Source: Chitinophaga sp. YR573 (GTDB taxonomy: Bacteria; Bacteroidota; Bacteroidia; Chitinophagales; Chitinophagaceae). Taken from it: DNA of 64,000 nt. Of the stretch, positions 38,097 through 46,156 are shown piece after piece. The notes beneath the pieces were generated by a model that saw only the letters and a list, made by a program, of their open reading frames with translations, was not told the DNA's origin and did not search any database. Made by a program: the position numbers and the translations under genes. The stretch covers positions 2,063,199-2,127,198 of the forward strand of contig NZ_FOJF01000001.1 in the NCBI RefSeq assembly GCF_900110995.1, written 5' to 3'. Numbering within the stretch: position 1 is the stretch's first letter; every line of letters begins with the position of its first letter.

Positions 38097-39530
38097 TTAA
38101 ATGCGGATACTGAAGATATCTTTCAATGCTTTTTTTGCAGCGTGGAAACCACACATACCATGTACACCACCACCAGGCGGCGTAGCAGAAGAACAAACAT
38201 AAATGCCTTTTGCCGATGTATTATAAGGCGACCAGCGCAATGCAGGACGTGTATACAGCTGCGTAATATCCAATACGCCACCGTTTATATCACCACCTAC
38301 ATAATTCGGATTATAATTTTCCATCTGCACACTGTTCATCACATGCTTACCCAGAATCAGATCGCGGAAGCCGGGAGCGAAACGCTCTATCTGTTTCTCG
38401 ATAGCATCCGTCATATCAACAGAAGAGCCATTAGGTACATGGCAATAACCCCATATGGTATGTTTACCCACCGGAGCGCGGGTATCATCAAACAGGCTTT
38501 GTTGTGCAAGCAACACAAAAGGACGCTCAGCATGTTGCCCATTAGTCGCCATGTATTCACTATTCGCAATTTCTTCCATGCTATTGCCCAGATGTACCGT
38601 ACCTGCCCTGCGGCATGCATCATCTGTAAAAGGAACAGGTCCGTCCAGCGCCCAGTCTATCTTGAATACGCCCATACCATAACGGTAGCGTTGCAGTTGC
38701 CACTTATATAAAGAAGAAAAACGCTCTCCGGCAATAGTTAATAATTGCCTGGGGGTTACGTCCAGTAATACCGCACGTGCAGGTGGCAATTCCTTTAAAG
38801 AACGCACATATACACCGGTCACGATCTCTCCCCCTAATGATCTGAAATAATCTCCCAGGGCATTAGCAATAGCCATAGACCCTCCTTTAGGCACAGGCCA
38901 ACCGCCCAGATGCCCGTTCATCAGCAACACCAATGCAACGGCAGAAGTAGTCAGGCTGGACAACGGCAGCATGGAATGCCCGGCCATCCCGGCAAATAAT
39001 GCTTTCGCTTCCTTCCCTTTAAAACGTTTCAACAGCTGAGTAGCAGGCAACAGCCCTTTAAGACCAAATTTTGCCATTAACAACGGATGATCAGGGAAAC
39101 GTAATGGCCCCAGGATATCAGGCGCCAGTAATGGCCAGTCTTTCAGCAAAGGAGCTATTAACTGCCGGTAAGCCTCGCCGTCATTGCCAAGAGATTGTAT
39201 TGTATTGTTAAGTGAAGTATCCAGTATGGCTGCGGCTCCATTATCAAAAGGATGGGCTGCCTGTAGTGCAGGTTGCAGATAAGTTAAACCAAATTGTTTG
39301 AGGGGGAGCTGCTTAAAGAAAGGGGAACCTGCTGCCAGTGGGTGAATAGCAGAACAAACATCATGAATAAACCCGGGTAAGGTAAGCTCTCTGGAACGTA
39401 GTCCTCCACCTATAGTATCTTTTCCTTCCAGTAATAAGACAGACAACCCTTGCTGTTGCATTGCAATAGCAGCTGATAGTCCGTTGGGGCCTGAACCCAC
39501 TATAATTGCATCATACTCCCTTTTGTACAT
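38097..39530 (-). CDS. FAD-dependent phytoene-desaturase-like oxidoreductase
   Basis: The 477-aa protein begins MYKREYDAIIVGSGPNGLSAAIAM, the dinucleotide-binding motif GxGxxG, followed by LLLEGKDTIGGGLRS typical of the CrtI/PYROXD2 group. The C-terminal FAD motif is present as GIYVCSSATPPGGGVHGMCG. Such enzymes act on carotenoid-like or other hydrophobic substrates; the sequence looks nearer to the PYROXD2-like branch than to true phytoene desaturase, and no carotenoid genes are nearby. The start at ATG 39530 is used; the frame extends to a TTG at 39539. The small gene just upstream (39552-39824) is 21 bp away, so they probably form a pair. Confidence 0.88.
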   Translation of the reverse strand: MYKREYDAIIVGSGPNGLSAAIAMQQQGLSVLLLEGKDTIGGGLRSRELTLPGFIHDVCSAIHPLAAGSPFFKQLPLKQFGLTYLQPALQAAHPFDNGAAAILDTSLNNTIQSLGNDGEAYRQLIAPLLKDWPLLAPDILGPLRFPDHPLLMAKFGLKGLLPATQLLKRFKGKEAKALFAGMAGHSMLPLSSLTTSAVALVLLMNGHLGGWPVPKGGSMAIANALGDYFRSLGGEIVTGVYVRSLKELPPARAVLLDVTPRQLLTIAGERFSSLYKWQLQRYRYGMGVFKIDWALDGPVPFTDDACRRAGTVHLGNSMEEIANSEYMATNGQHAERPFVLLAQQSLFDDTRAPVGKHTIWGYCHVPNGSSVDMTDAIEKQIERFAPGFRDLILGKHVMNSVQMENYNPNYVGGDINGGVLDITQLYTRPALRWSPYNTSAKGIYVCSSATPPGGGVHGMCGFHAAKKALKDIFSIRI

Positions 39531-39551
39531 GTTATACAAAAGTAAGTAGAA

Positions 39552-39824
39552 TCAGCGTTCCATCATGTCTAATATGTCCGTCCAGATAATGCGGGCTATT
39601 TGTTCACTCTCTACCATCTTAAGCCGCTTTTCTGGTCTTACCACAGAATCTTCCTGCCAGCTGATGTATTCAGGAATCACTTCTTCTGCTTCGGGCGAAA
39701 AATCCTTCAGAATATTACCGCTCGTAATTACTTCATAGGTGGTTTCATGCTCCATCTCATTCACCGTAATAGTAATCTGATAAGACCGACCTTCAATGTA
39801 AACCGTAACAGTATGTTTTTCCAT
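39552..39824 (-). CDS. Small hypothetical protein
   Basis: A 90-aa acidic protein, starting MEKHTVTVYIEGRSYQITITVNE and ending IARIIWTDILDMMER. The first half looks like a beta-hairpin domain, the second half is helical. There is no signal peptide. It is 21 bp upstream of the FAD oxidoreductase gene and on the same strand. I do not recognise it. Confidence 0.65.
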   Translation of the reverse strand: MEKHTVTVYIEGRSYQITITVNEMEHETTYEVITSGNILKDFSPEAEEVIPEYISWQEDSVVRPEKRLKMVESEQIARIIWTDILDMMER

Positions 39825-39994
39825 AAAAACAATTGAATGATGCTACCTCCGGAATATCCGGCGGCAGTTGGGGTTTTATTTCTTCATACGTTAACATTAT
39901 TTTAAGAACAAAATATCTGCCAGTATCTAAAAAGGGTTCTTTTATAGCAAATTAAGCCCTTCGAAATGCCATATTGTAGAAGAACACACACAAA

Positions 39995-40024
39995 AAGCAC
40001 CGGTGTTTTACAACACCGGTGCTT
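39995..40024 (-). terminator. Strong Rho-independent terminator
   Basis: The perfect 13-bp stem aagcaccggtgtt (39995-40007) with aacaccggtgctt (40012-40024) has a 4-nt loop. A-run 39992-39996 gives the U-run on the minus strand, so it ends the single-domain metallopeptidase transcript 27 bp after its stop. Confidence 0.85.
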
Positions 40025-40050
40025 ACAGGGGTAGGTAAAGGATAGTAAGA

Positions 40051-40974
40051 CTACTTATAAGTTATAGCAGGAAAGTCTTTTTTAGCCTGCTGAAACTGAA
40101 CTTCCCATTCGGCCGGCCAACCGAAGGCAAGAGTAGCCTGTGCTTTCAGATCAACACCTGCCGCTCCGCTCCAGAAATGTACAAACTCTCCCCAGTTCAT
40201 ATCACGGGTATAAGCATTGCCATTTTTAGGGAAGTTCTTAGCCAGCAGATCAAAGAATTTATTTAGTGTGGCAGTACCGCCATGCTCGTTATAGATAGGG
40301 TAAAACCAGTTCCTGAACCATTGCGCTCCTGCAACCGGGAAATCATCATGTTTGGTCTGCATTTCTGCAAACAGGCTGGTAGCAGCATCATTCCATCCCA
40401 ATGCTTTGTACACATCGTACTGGAATATTTCCATCCATTTGCTGTCTCCCCATATAGGAAATGCGGGTGAGTTATGAACGTTTTTAGAACCACCTTCCAC
40501 GATATGTCCAACCTCATGTGCAGTAGCGCCCAGGTTCCAGCCGGTGCTGTCTGTCCACAGACCTTCCTGTCCCACGTCAATTACATTACGGTAGTCATGA
40601 CTTCCGTCAAAATAAGTAGCAGGATGACCGCCACCATATTTACCGCTATGCAGTATTACATATAGTCTTCCTTCTTTACCAAAAGTGCCATAGGTTTTCT
40701 TTACATATTTCCAGATGTCTTCCATCTTTCTTGCCGGCCAGGTGATGTTTTTGTCAACAGCATCATCGTAGTAAACAGCCACATTATCGTCGTAATAAAT
40801 GCGCTTTACAAGCTGTTTGTGTTCAAACCAGTGTTCCTGCCAGGTAAGTGGTGGTTCATCCGCAGATGGCACTGTCAGTTTAATTTTTTCGGTCGTATCA
40901 TTTTTACAGCTCTCGCCATGTACAGCTACAAATGTCAGGCTCAAAAGTGCGAGTATTCTTAGTTTCTTCTTCAT
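40051..40974 (-). CDS. Single-domain secreted putative metallopeptidase (HExxH), relative of 35373-37949
   Basis: The 307-aa protein has a signal sequence (MKKKLRILALLSLTFVAVHG, then ESCKND; a lipidated Cys is possible but the lipobox is weak). After it comes the same domain as the modular neighbour: WQEHWFEHKQL, GGHPATYFDGSHDYRNVID, HEVGHIVEGGSKN, KWMEIFQYD, WFRNWFYPIY and GEFVHFWSGAA. It lacks discoidin, FnIII and T9SS modules. The conserved Glu in W-[NM]-E-I-F is a candidate third zinc ligand. It probably arose by duplication with gain or loss of accessory modules. ATG 40974 is used; the frame also has a TTG at 40980. Confidence 0.82.
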   Translation of the reverse strand: MKKKLRILALLSLTFVAVHGESCKNDTTEKIKLTVPSADEPPLTWQEHWFEHKQLVKRIYYDDNVAVYYDDAVDKNITWPARKMEDIWKYVKKTYGTFGKEGRLYVILHSGKYGGGHPATYFDGSHDYRNVIDVGQEGLWTDSTGWNLGATAHEVGHIVEGGSKNVHNSPAFPIWGDSKWMEIFQYDVYKALGWNDAATSLFAEMQTKHDDFPVAGAQWFRNWFYPIYNEHGGTATLNKFFDLLAKNFPKNGNAYTRDMNWGEFVHFWSGAAGVDLKAQATLAFGWPAEWEVQFQQAKKDFPAITYK

Positions 40975-41006
40975 TAACAAAAGTCAGCGTAAGGTTAAAA
41001 TAAAAA

Positions 41007-41062
41007 GGCTGTAAGCTACAAAGCATAACATATAGGTTAATAGCGATTTGCAACTTACAGCC
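41007..41062. repeat. Inverted repeat upstream of the sensor kinase gene
   Basis: Nine-base arms ggctgtaag (41007-41015) and cttacagcc (41054-41062) are separated by 38 bp. They lie between the divergent metallopeptidase and kinase genes. They could be a stem in a leader RNA or a pair of protein-binding half-sites; there is no T-run for a terminator. The rest of this 240-bp gap is AT-rich and shows no gene. Confidence 0.45.
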
Positions 41063-41216
41063 AGGACTGAGTACGTGTTTAGTGGTATTTTAGCACAAAG
41101 AGTATAAGCCACTAAATTAGCATTACAACCATTTAAAACTTGTCAATAAAAACCAAACCAATTGTAAACAATGTTTAATAGATTGTGAATGAAAATTAAA
41201 TTCCCGATATTTATAT

Positions 41217-42713
41217 ATGATAAGAAACTTACGGATGAGGGAAAAGCTGTCACTTGAAAGGATATATTTGTCCTTTAGGAATTATTTCATGACGCATCCG
41301 GTTAAGATTTACATTACAACATCAGTTATCTGTTTCCTTGTACTTGCACTTGTTCAGTTCATTCTCGTGTACAACACGTATGATTTACTGAACCGTCGCT
41401 TCTATTACGAAAAGAAGGGGCAGATACAGGAAGACTATACCCGTGCCATCGTCAATGATCAGTTATTCCCGGGCGGTAAAAAAATCATCGACAGATATAT
41501 AGCGCCAAAGTTCAAAGAGCTGGAAAGATTACACGCTGCAGATACTGCCGCCTTCAATAAAGAAACACAGCTCCTCTTAAATAATATTTTCAATGCTCTT
41601 ATTAAAGAACAAAAAGTAGACAGCCTGCTGGCGAGTATAAAAGAGAAAGAGCACATCACAGATTCATTAAAATATCTGCTGAGTATACACAGAATAGATT
41701 TGATGTTCGGTGATCTGAAATATGTAAACATATACGATGGCCGCAATAAATATTTACTGATCGACAGCGCCATGCAGGAGAAAACAGGATTACACATTTT
41801 TGGTAACCTGAAAAAACCGGACGATCAGAGTATGGTATTAAGCCTGAACGTATCAGACCAGGTACCTTACACCTACGCCATCTTTTTCACCTTTCATGCA
41901 GATCCATATAACAGGCGGCAAATGGTATTCAAACAAATGCGGCTGATGCTGACCATGTCCCTGTTATCCATGCTGGCCATCATCACCCTCTTTATTATTA
42001 CCCTTCGCAACTGGATCAAACAGAAACATCTGTCCGATGTAAAAACAGATTTCATCAATAACATCACCCATGAATTCCATACACCTCTTTCGGCAATCAT
42101 GGTAGCCAATAAAAATATCCAGAATGAAAAGATCCTTGATAATAAAACTGCCCTGCGATCTTTATCTGAAATTATAGAACGACAATCACAAAGATTAAAA
42201 CTGCTGATAGGACAGGTACTCGATATTGCTGCTATAGATAAACTATCTGTACATAAAGAGCCACAGGACCTCAACATTCTTGTAAAGGACATCCTTACAG
42301 ATTTTAGCATTAAATTCTCTGAGGCTAACCTGCACCTCACCTACGAAGAATATCCCAGCGATATCACGGTGGAGGCAGACAGCTTCCACTTTGCTACTCT
42401 GCTGTTGAATATACTGGACAATGCCGTAAAATATAACCTGCAGCCGCTTAAACGGATCACAGTATCCATTACTACAGATAAGGAAGGCTTGCAGATCATT
42501 GTAAGTGATAACGGCATAGGCATGACTAAAGAAACAATCAGGTATATTTTTGATAAGTTCTACAGACATCAGAAAGATCTTACCCAATATTCAAAAGGAT
42601 TAGGGCTTGGACTGCATTATGTAAAGCAATGTATTGATGCTCATCAGTGGAAATTAAAAGTAGAAAGTGAAGCCGGAAAAGGAAGTACATTTGTAATCAT
42701 TATACCTGAATAA
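41217..42713 (+). CDS. Membrane sensor histidine kinase
   Basis: The 498-aa protein has a first membrane helix at about 30-52 (YITTSVICFLVLALVQFILVY), a periplasmic sensor part (~55-235) and a second helix (~243-262, TMSLLSMLAIITLFIITL). The kinase core follows: FINNITHEFHTPLSAI (phospho-His about 288), NILDNAVKYN, VSDNGIGM and GLGLGLHYV. The periplasmic part has no domain I recognise. It forms a two-component pair with the response regulator 73 bp downstream. ATG 41217 is the first start; a later Met is also possible since residues 1-25 are not conserved-looking. Confidence 0.9.
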   Translation: MIRNLRMREKLSLERIYLSFRNYFMTHPVKIYITTSVICFLVLALVQFILVYNTYDLLNRRFYYEKKGQIQEDYTRAIVNDQLFPGGKKIIDRYIAPKFKELERLHAADTAAFNKETQLLLNNIFNALIKEQKVDSLLASIKEKEHITDSLKYLLSIHRIDLMFGDLKYVNIYDGRNKYLLIDSAMQEKTGLHIFGNLKKPDDQSMVLSLNVSDQVPYTYAIFFTFHADPYNRRQMVFKQMRLMLTMSLLSMLAIITLFIITLRNWIKQKHLSDVKTDFINNITHEFHTPLSAIMVANKNIQNEKILDNKTALRSLSEIIERQSQRLKLLIGQVLDIAAIDKLSVHKEPQDLNILVKDILTDFSIKFSEANLHLTYEEYPSDITVEADSFHFATLLLNILDNAVKYNLQPLKRITVSITTDKEGLQIIVSDNGIGMTKETIRYIFDKFYRHQKDLTQYSKGLGLGLHYVKQCIDAHQWKLKVESEAGKGSTFVIIIPE

Positions 42714-42786
42714 TGAATGCTATCAACCAGGCATGACCGAAGGATATAAAATGGGGACGATACACTCCTGATTAAATTATAAAAGG

Positions 42787-43491
42787 ATGAAACACAAAAT
42801 TCTTCTGGTAGAAGATGAAGCAGATCTGGGCAATGTTGTTAAACAATACCTGGAACTGATGGATTTTGATGTGGACTGGCAACAAAACGGCCTTACCGCA
42901 CTGGATGTTTTTGAAAAAGCACCGGATGCTTACCACATACTGCTGATAGATGTAAACCTGCCTGGCCTCAACGGTTTTGAACTGGCAGACCGTGTAGTGA
43001 AAGTGAACAATAACGTACCCTTCCTCTTTCTCACAGCAAGAGGAGATAAAACAGACCGCCTCAACGGTCTGAAAATAGGCGCCGATGATTACGTGGTAAA
43101 ACCTTTTGATGTAGATGAACTGGTGTTGCGTATCCGTAATATCATCAAAAGAAAACAACAGGTTGTTTCCTCAGACCAGCCACAACAGCAAGGCGCAATC
43201 AGCATAGGTACCAACCAGCTGTTTGTGGATTCCTTAAAACTGATCACAGAAAGCGGAGAAGAAATTATACTCACACCTCGTGAATGTGATCTGCTGGTGC
43301 TATTCTTCCATAATGTAAACCGCGTAATCAAACGCGAAGAGATCCTGAATAAAGTCTGGGGGTCCAACGATTATTTTGTTGGCAGAAGCCTGGACGTGTT
43401 TATCTCCAGGTTCCGCAAGTATTTCCAGCACAACACTAACATCAGCATCAAAAATGTATATGGTATAGGTTTCGTTTTTAATGTGAAATAG
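42787..43491 (+). CDS. OmpR/PhoB-family response regulator
   Basis: The 234-aa protein has a receiver domain (ILLVEDEADLGNVV, ILLIDVNLPGLNGFEL with Asp about 53, LFLTARGDKTDRL, YVVKPFD) and a C-terminal winged helix (ISIGTNQLFVD, LTPRECDLLVLF, NRVIKREEILNKVWG, RSLDVFISRFRKYF, NVYGIGFVF). It binds DNA as the partner of the kinase encoded just upstream. AAAAGG directly before the ATG is one of the few Shine-Dalgarno-like sites in the window. Targets are unknown. Confidence 0.93.
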   Translation: MKHKILLVEDEADLGNVVKQYLELMDFDVDWQQNGLTALDVFEKAPDAYHILLIDVNLPGLNGFELADRVVKVNNNVPFLFLTARGDKTDRLNGLKIGADDYVVKPFDVDELVLRIRNIIKRKQQVVSSDQPQQQGAISIGTNQLFVDSLKLITESGEEIILTPRECDLLVLFFHNVNRVIKREEILNKVWGSNDYFVGRSLDVFISRFRKYFQHNTNISIKNVYGIGFVFNVK

Positions 43492-43520
43492 TACCCTGTC
43501 TGTTTTTTATAATATGCTGA

Positions 43521-43697
43521 TTAATTCTCGTTGTGTACCGGAACCGACTTTCCTCTCACCGTATCCTGACAATTCTTTAAGGTAGTTTTGCCCTCCACCG
43601 GGAAAGGCTTTGTATTTACCTGTATGGTAAAAGCGATAATAACGGCGATTACGCCAATGGATGCAAAAGAGTTTGCATGTTGTAGGTGAATTTTCAT
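43521..43697 (-). CDS. Small ORF, 58 aa with one membrane or signal helix
   Basis: The ATG at 43697 opens a 58-codon frame ending TAA at 43521. The product starts MKIHLQHANSFASIGVIAVI, whose end with the next residues IAFTIQV forms a 17-20 residue hydrophobic helix. A polar tail follows, with one cysteine (TTLKNCQDTVRGK) and ending VPVHNEN. The shape is that of a single-pass membrane or secreted mini-protein. It lies convergent with the response-regulator gene (30 bp apart), in a gap otherwise empty of long genes. It is supported only by composition and position. Confidence 0.5.
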   Translation of the reverse strand: MKIHLQHANSFASIGVIAVIIAFTIQVNTKPFPVEGKTTLKNCQDTVRGKSVPVHNEN

Positions 43698-43709
43698 TTC
43701 AAATCGATT

Positions 43710-43784
43710 TTAAAGGACCGTTGAGGCAGGGACGCTTTTCCTAAGCCACTTCCTTACCAGTAAGGCCGCTAAGACGAAGATCAT
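43710..43784 (-). CDS. Tiny ORF, 24 aa hydrophobic-basic peptide
   Basis: The frame runs from ATG 43784 to TAA 43710 and reads MIFVLAALLVRKWLRK then SVPASTVL: a short hydrophobic helix followed by a basic cluster. It ends 12 bp before the start of the 58-aa ORF. Many membrane micro-peptides look like this, but 24 codons can also occur by chance, so support is weak. Confidence 0.25.
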   Translation of the reverse strand: MIFVLAALLVRKWLRKSVPASTVL

Positions 43785-43986
43785 AATGTTAAAATTGAAA
43801 TATAGCCACAGATAGATGTGATGTTAAAAACGCATATTAGTTATTTTTGATTTTGTACCTATAAATCAACTAATTAATGGTGGCTTAATTAGAGTGGTGA
43901 TAACGAAGATAGTAAATTCTTCTTAATAGTCCATAAATTTTATAGACTAATATATACTCTTTCTGAAAGGCACATAGATATCTAAG

Positions 43987-44005
43987 ACTGTCTGTACAGA
44001 ACAGT
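43987..44005. promoter_or_regulatory. Operator-like palindrome
   Basis: The sequence ACTGTCTGTACAGAACAGT contains the perfect 8-bp palindrome CTGTACAG (43992-43999) flanked by ACTGT and ACAGT, the outer pair being off-centre by half a base. It lies in the AT-rich gap between the tiny ORFs at 43710 and 44055. Dimeric regulators bind sites of this form; no regulator can be named. The remainder of 43785-44054 shows no gene. Confidence 0.4.
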
Positions 44006-44054
44006 AGACATTGGTTGAAGATGTTGGGTTTAACAGGTTGATGTTGTTGCGCTT

Positions 44055-44180
44055 CTACAGTTGTTGCTCACTATGTTCTCTTACGCCTATTTTAGTCTTG
44101 TGTCCGTAGATTTTGTTCACTAAAATAAACATGACTGTAATGCCCGCAATGATAACGTAATGTAAAACGATTGATGGCAT
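44055..44180 (-). CDS. Small ORF, 41 aa single-pass membrane peptide
   Basis: The ATG at 44180 opens a 41-codon frame ending TAG at 44055. The product is MPSIVLHYVIIAGITVMFIL, then VNKIYGHKTKIGVREHSEQQL: one clear membrane helix of about 20 residues followed by a basic, polar cytoplasmic-type tail (positive-inside). There is no Shine-Dalgarno site, which is usual in this phylum. It sits between the GH43 gene and the 58-aa ORF on the same strand. Confidence 0.45.
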   Translation of the reverse strand: MPSIVLHYVIIAGITVMFILVNKIYGHKTKIGVREHSEQQL

Positions 44181-44313
44181 AAAAGTGGAATAAATGATTT
44201 TCGTAATCTGCTACTTAAATTTACATAAAATGCAATGAAAATATACAGCACTATCCTCAATTATGGTGCAAGCCAGTAGGGCGTTAACAAAAAAAAAGTG
44301 AGACGCAGAATTG

Positions 44314-44344
44314 CTAACATGCAAGCATCAACTAATCATGTTAG
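44314..44344 (-). terminator. Possible weak terminator after the GH43 gene
   Basis: Inverted arms ctaacatg (44314-44321) and catgttag (44337-44344) with a 15-nt loop lie just downstream of the GH43 stop on the minus strand. A run of nine U would follow about 15 nt later (A-run 44289-44297). The spacing is not canonical. Confidence 0.3.
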
Positions 44345-44366
44345 AATATATTAGCAAAATTGATAT

Positions 44367-45392
44367 TTATTTATCCGCAGGAGCTTTTAATAACACTTTC
44401 GTAGACACAGGAAGCCCAAAAACGGGCATTCCATCCTTGCTCCAGGTAAACTGCTGCATACGCGGAGAGCGTTTTTCCCCACATCCATCCCCCGAATGAT
44501 CGTTCGCATGATACAGAATCCAGGACTCTTTTCCATCCGGAGAGGTGAAAAATGAATTATGCCCCGGCGCATACACACCAATTTCAGGCGCCTGTTTAAA
44601 CACCGGTACCGGCCACTTTTTCCATGATCCGGCATCCATGAGATTACTGCCGGCATTTGCTACCAGCATCCCTAATGTGTAATTGTCCGTCCAGCACCCG
44701 GACCCCGAGTACACCAGGAATAACATATTATCATGTTTCAATATCTCAGGTCCTTCATTGATATCTACATGTTTTAAATTGGGATCACCCAGATCTCCAT
44801 GTTTCTCCCAGTCGTAAACAGGACTGGATATCTTCACTCGCCGTCCGGTTATCGTTACCGGGTCTTTCATCGTTGCTATGTAAATATTCTGCTGTCCGTT
44901 CTTATCTCCTTCCCAGCCAGACCATATCATGTATAGCCGCCCTTTATGCTCAAACACACTGCCATCAATTGCCCACTTATCTTCCACATCGGCTACCTTT
45001 CCTTTAAATACCCAGTTGCCTTCCATAGGATTTGCTGCGCTGTTCTCCAGTGCATACATCCTGTGATGCTGATTATCACCGTCGTCCGCTGCAAAATAGA
45101 CATACCATTTCCCGTTAAGGAAATGGATCTCAGGCGCCCAGATGTCCCTGGAATAAGGCCCTGTTGCCGGTGGTCTCCAGATAGTCTTATGCGGAGCAGT
45201 ACCCAGTAACGCCATGCTCTTTGTTCTCCACAATTCCAGCCGGTCACCCATGGAATTCATATAATAGTAGTAACCGTCTTTGTAAACACACCAGGGATCA
45301 GGCCCTGTAGATAATAATGGGTTCCTGAACTGTTGTTGTGCATTTACATGCACAGCTGCAAAAAGAAGGAATAAGAAGGTGAGTCTTTTCAT
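44367..45392 (-). CDS. GH43 family arabinofuranosidase/xylosidase, exported
   Basis: The 341-aa protein has a signal peptide (MKRLTFLFLLFAAVHVNAQ) and a five-bladed propeller of the GH43 type. All three acids are visible: GPDPWCVY (base Asp about 32), WAIDGSVF (pKa-setting Asp) and NEGPEILK (acid Glu). RDIWAPEIHF and YVYFAADDGDN are also typical. GH43 enzymes release arabinose or xylose from hemicellulose or pectin side chains. It is the last gene of the susCD-type locus, about 45 bp after the DUF3823 gene, and the only enzyme in it. Confidence 0.9.
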   Translation of the reverse strand: MKRLTFLFLLFAAVHVNAQQQFRNPLLSTGPDPWCVYKDGYYYYMNSMGDRLELWRTKSMALLGTAPHKTIWRPPATGPYSRDIWAPEIHFLNGKWYVYFAADDGDNQHHRMYALENSAANPMEGNWVFKGKVADVEDKWAIDGSVFEHKGRLYMIWSGWEGDKNGQQNIYIATMKDPVTITGRRVKISSPVYDWEKHGDLGDPNLKHVDINEGPEILKHDNMLFLVYSGSGCWTDNYTLGMLVANAGSNLMDAGSWKKWPVPVFKQAPEIGVYAPGHNSFFTSPDGKESWILYHANDHSGDGCGEKRSPRMQQFTWSKDGMPVFGLPVSTKVLLKAPADK

Positions 45393-45437
45393 AGATGCAA
45401 AATGCGAACTCCGGACGCATCCGGAGTTCAGTCATTA

Positions 45438-46145
45438 TTAAAGATCAATTTTTTGTACAGGCGAAAATAACAGGTCCTCCACTCCACTAATCTTCACACC
45501 TATCCTTGCATAAATATACTGCTGATCCCCAGTACTGCCATTCGCAGAAGTACTGGCTGGCACCTCTACATTCAAACTTACATTATTCAGATCTGCAATA
45601 TCACTCCCTGCTATACTGCTCCTTGCAATGTAATTAGTTCCATCTACAAATGCTGTCTGATTGAGATAGAGAAATACATTTTCAATATCCTTTGCATTGA
45701 CATCTGTAATGATCTTCTCCAGCTTACAGGAAGCACCTACAGTAGTACCTGTTAATAAAAACTGCGGAGTCCTCACCATATAATACGGCATCACTTCAAT
45801 ATCCATTGTTCTGTTACCGTTCAGTTGCAAACGCACCGTATCCGAATTGGTTTCATTATTCAGTACAGACCTGAAAGGCCCCTGAGAAGGAGGAATAATC
45901 AGTTTATAATTGCCGTTATAAAGCAACGCCGAATAAGAACCATCTTCATTAACATTTACGGTAATCGCACCATTCTTACCCCATCCCGGTTCCCATAATT
46001 CAAACGTAACATCTTTGGAACTTACATTGATCGGTTCTCCCTGATAGGTAATTCTTCCCGCCAAAGTAACAGAAGGGGAATCATAATTATCTTTCTTACA
46101 GGACAACACCGCCACGCACAATGCCAGGTATATTATCTTCTTCAT
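45438..46145 (-). CDS. DUF3823-type lipoprotein of a polysaccharide utilisation locus
   Basis: The 235-aa protein has a lipoprotein signal (MKKIIYLALCVAVLSC, Cys16, then KKDNYDSPS). An N-terminal carboxypeptidase-regulatory-like beta-sandwich (VTLAGRITYQGEPIN, FELWEPGWGKNGAITVNVNEDGSY) and a second beta domain (YYMVRTPQFLLTG, VFLYLNQTAFVDG) follow. This matches DUF3823, which is typically encoded right after susD and is probably a surface glycan-binding accessory. It lies 11 bp after the SusD gene. The sugar is unknown. Confidence 0.85.
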   Translation of the reverse strand: MKKIIYLALCVAVLSCKKDNYDSPSVTLAGRITYQGEPINVSSKDVTFELWEPGWGKNGAITVNVNEDGSYSALLYNGNYKLIIPPSQGPFRSVLNNETNSDTVRLQLNGNRTMDIEVMPYYMVRTPQFLLTGTTVGASCKLEKIITDVNAKDIENVFLYLNQTAFVDGTNYIARSSIAGSDIADLNNVSLNVEVPASTSANGSTGDQQYIYARIGVKISGVEDLLFSPVQKIDL

Positions 46146-46156
46146 GTGAAATATTT

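Noticed and set aside
38097-39530. Carotenoid biosynthesis (crtI) assignment
   Set aside because: No crtB or other carotenoid gene is nearby and the sequence looks closer to PYROXD2-like oxidoreductases; only a general FAD-oxidoreductase call is made.
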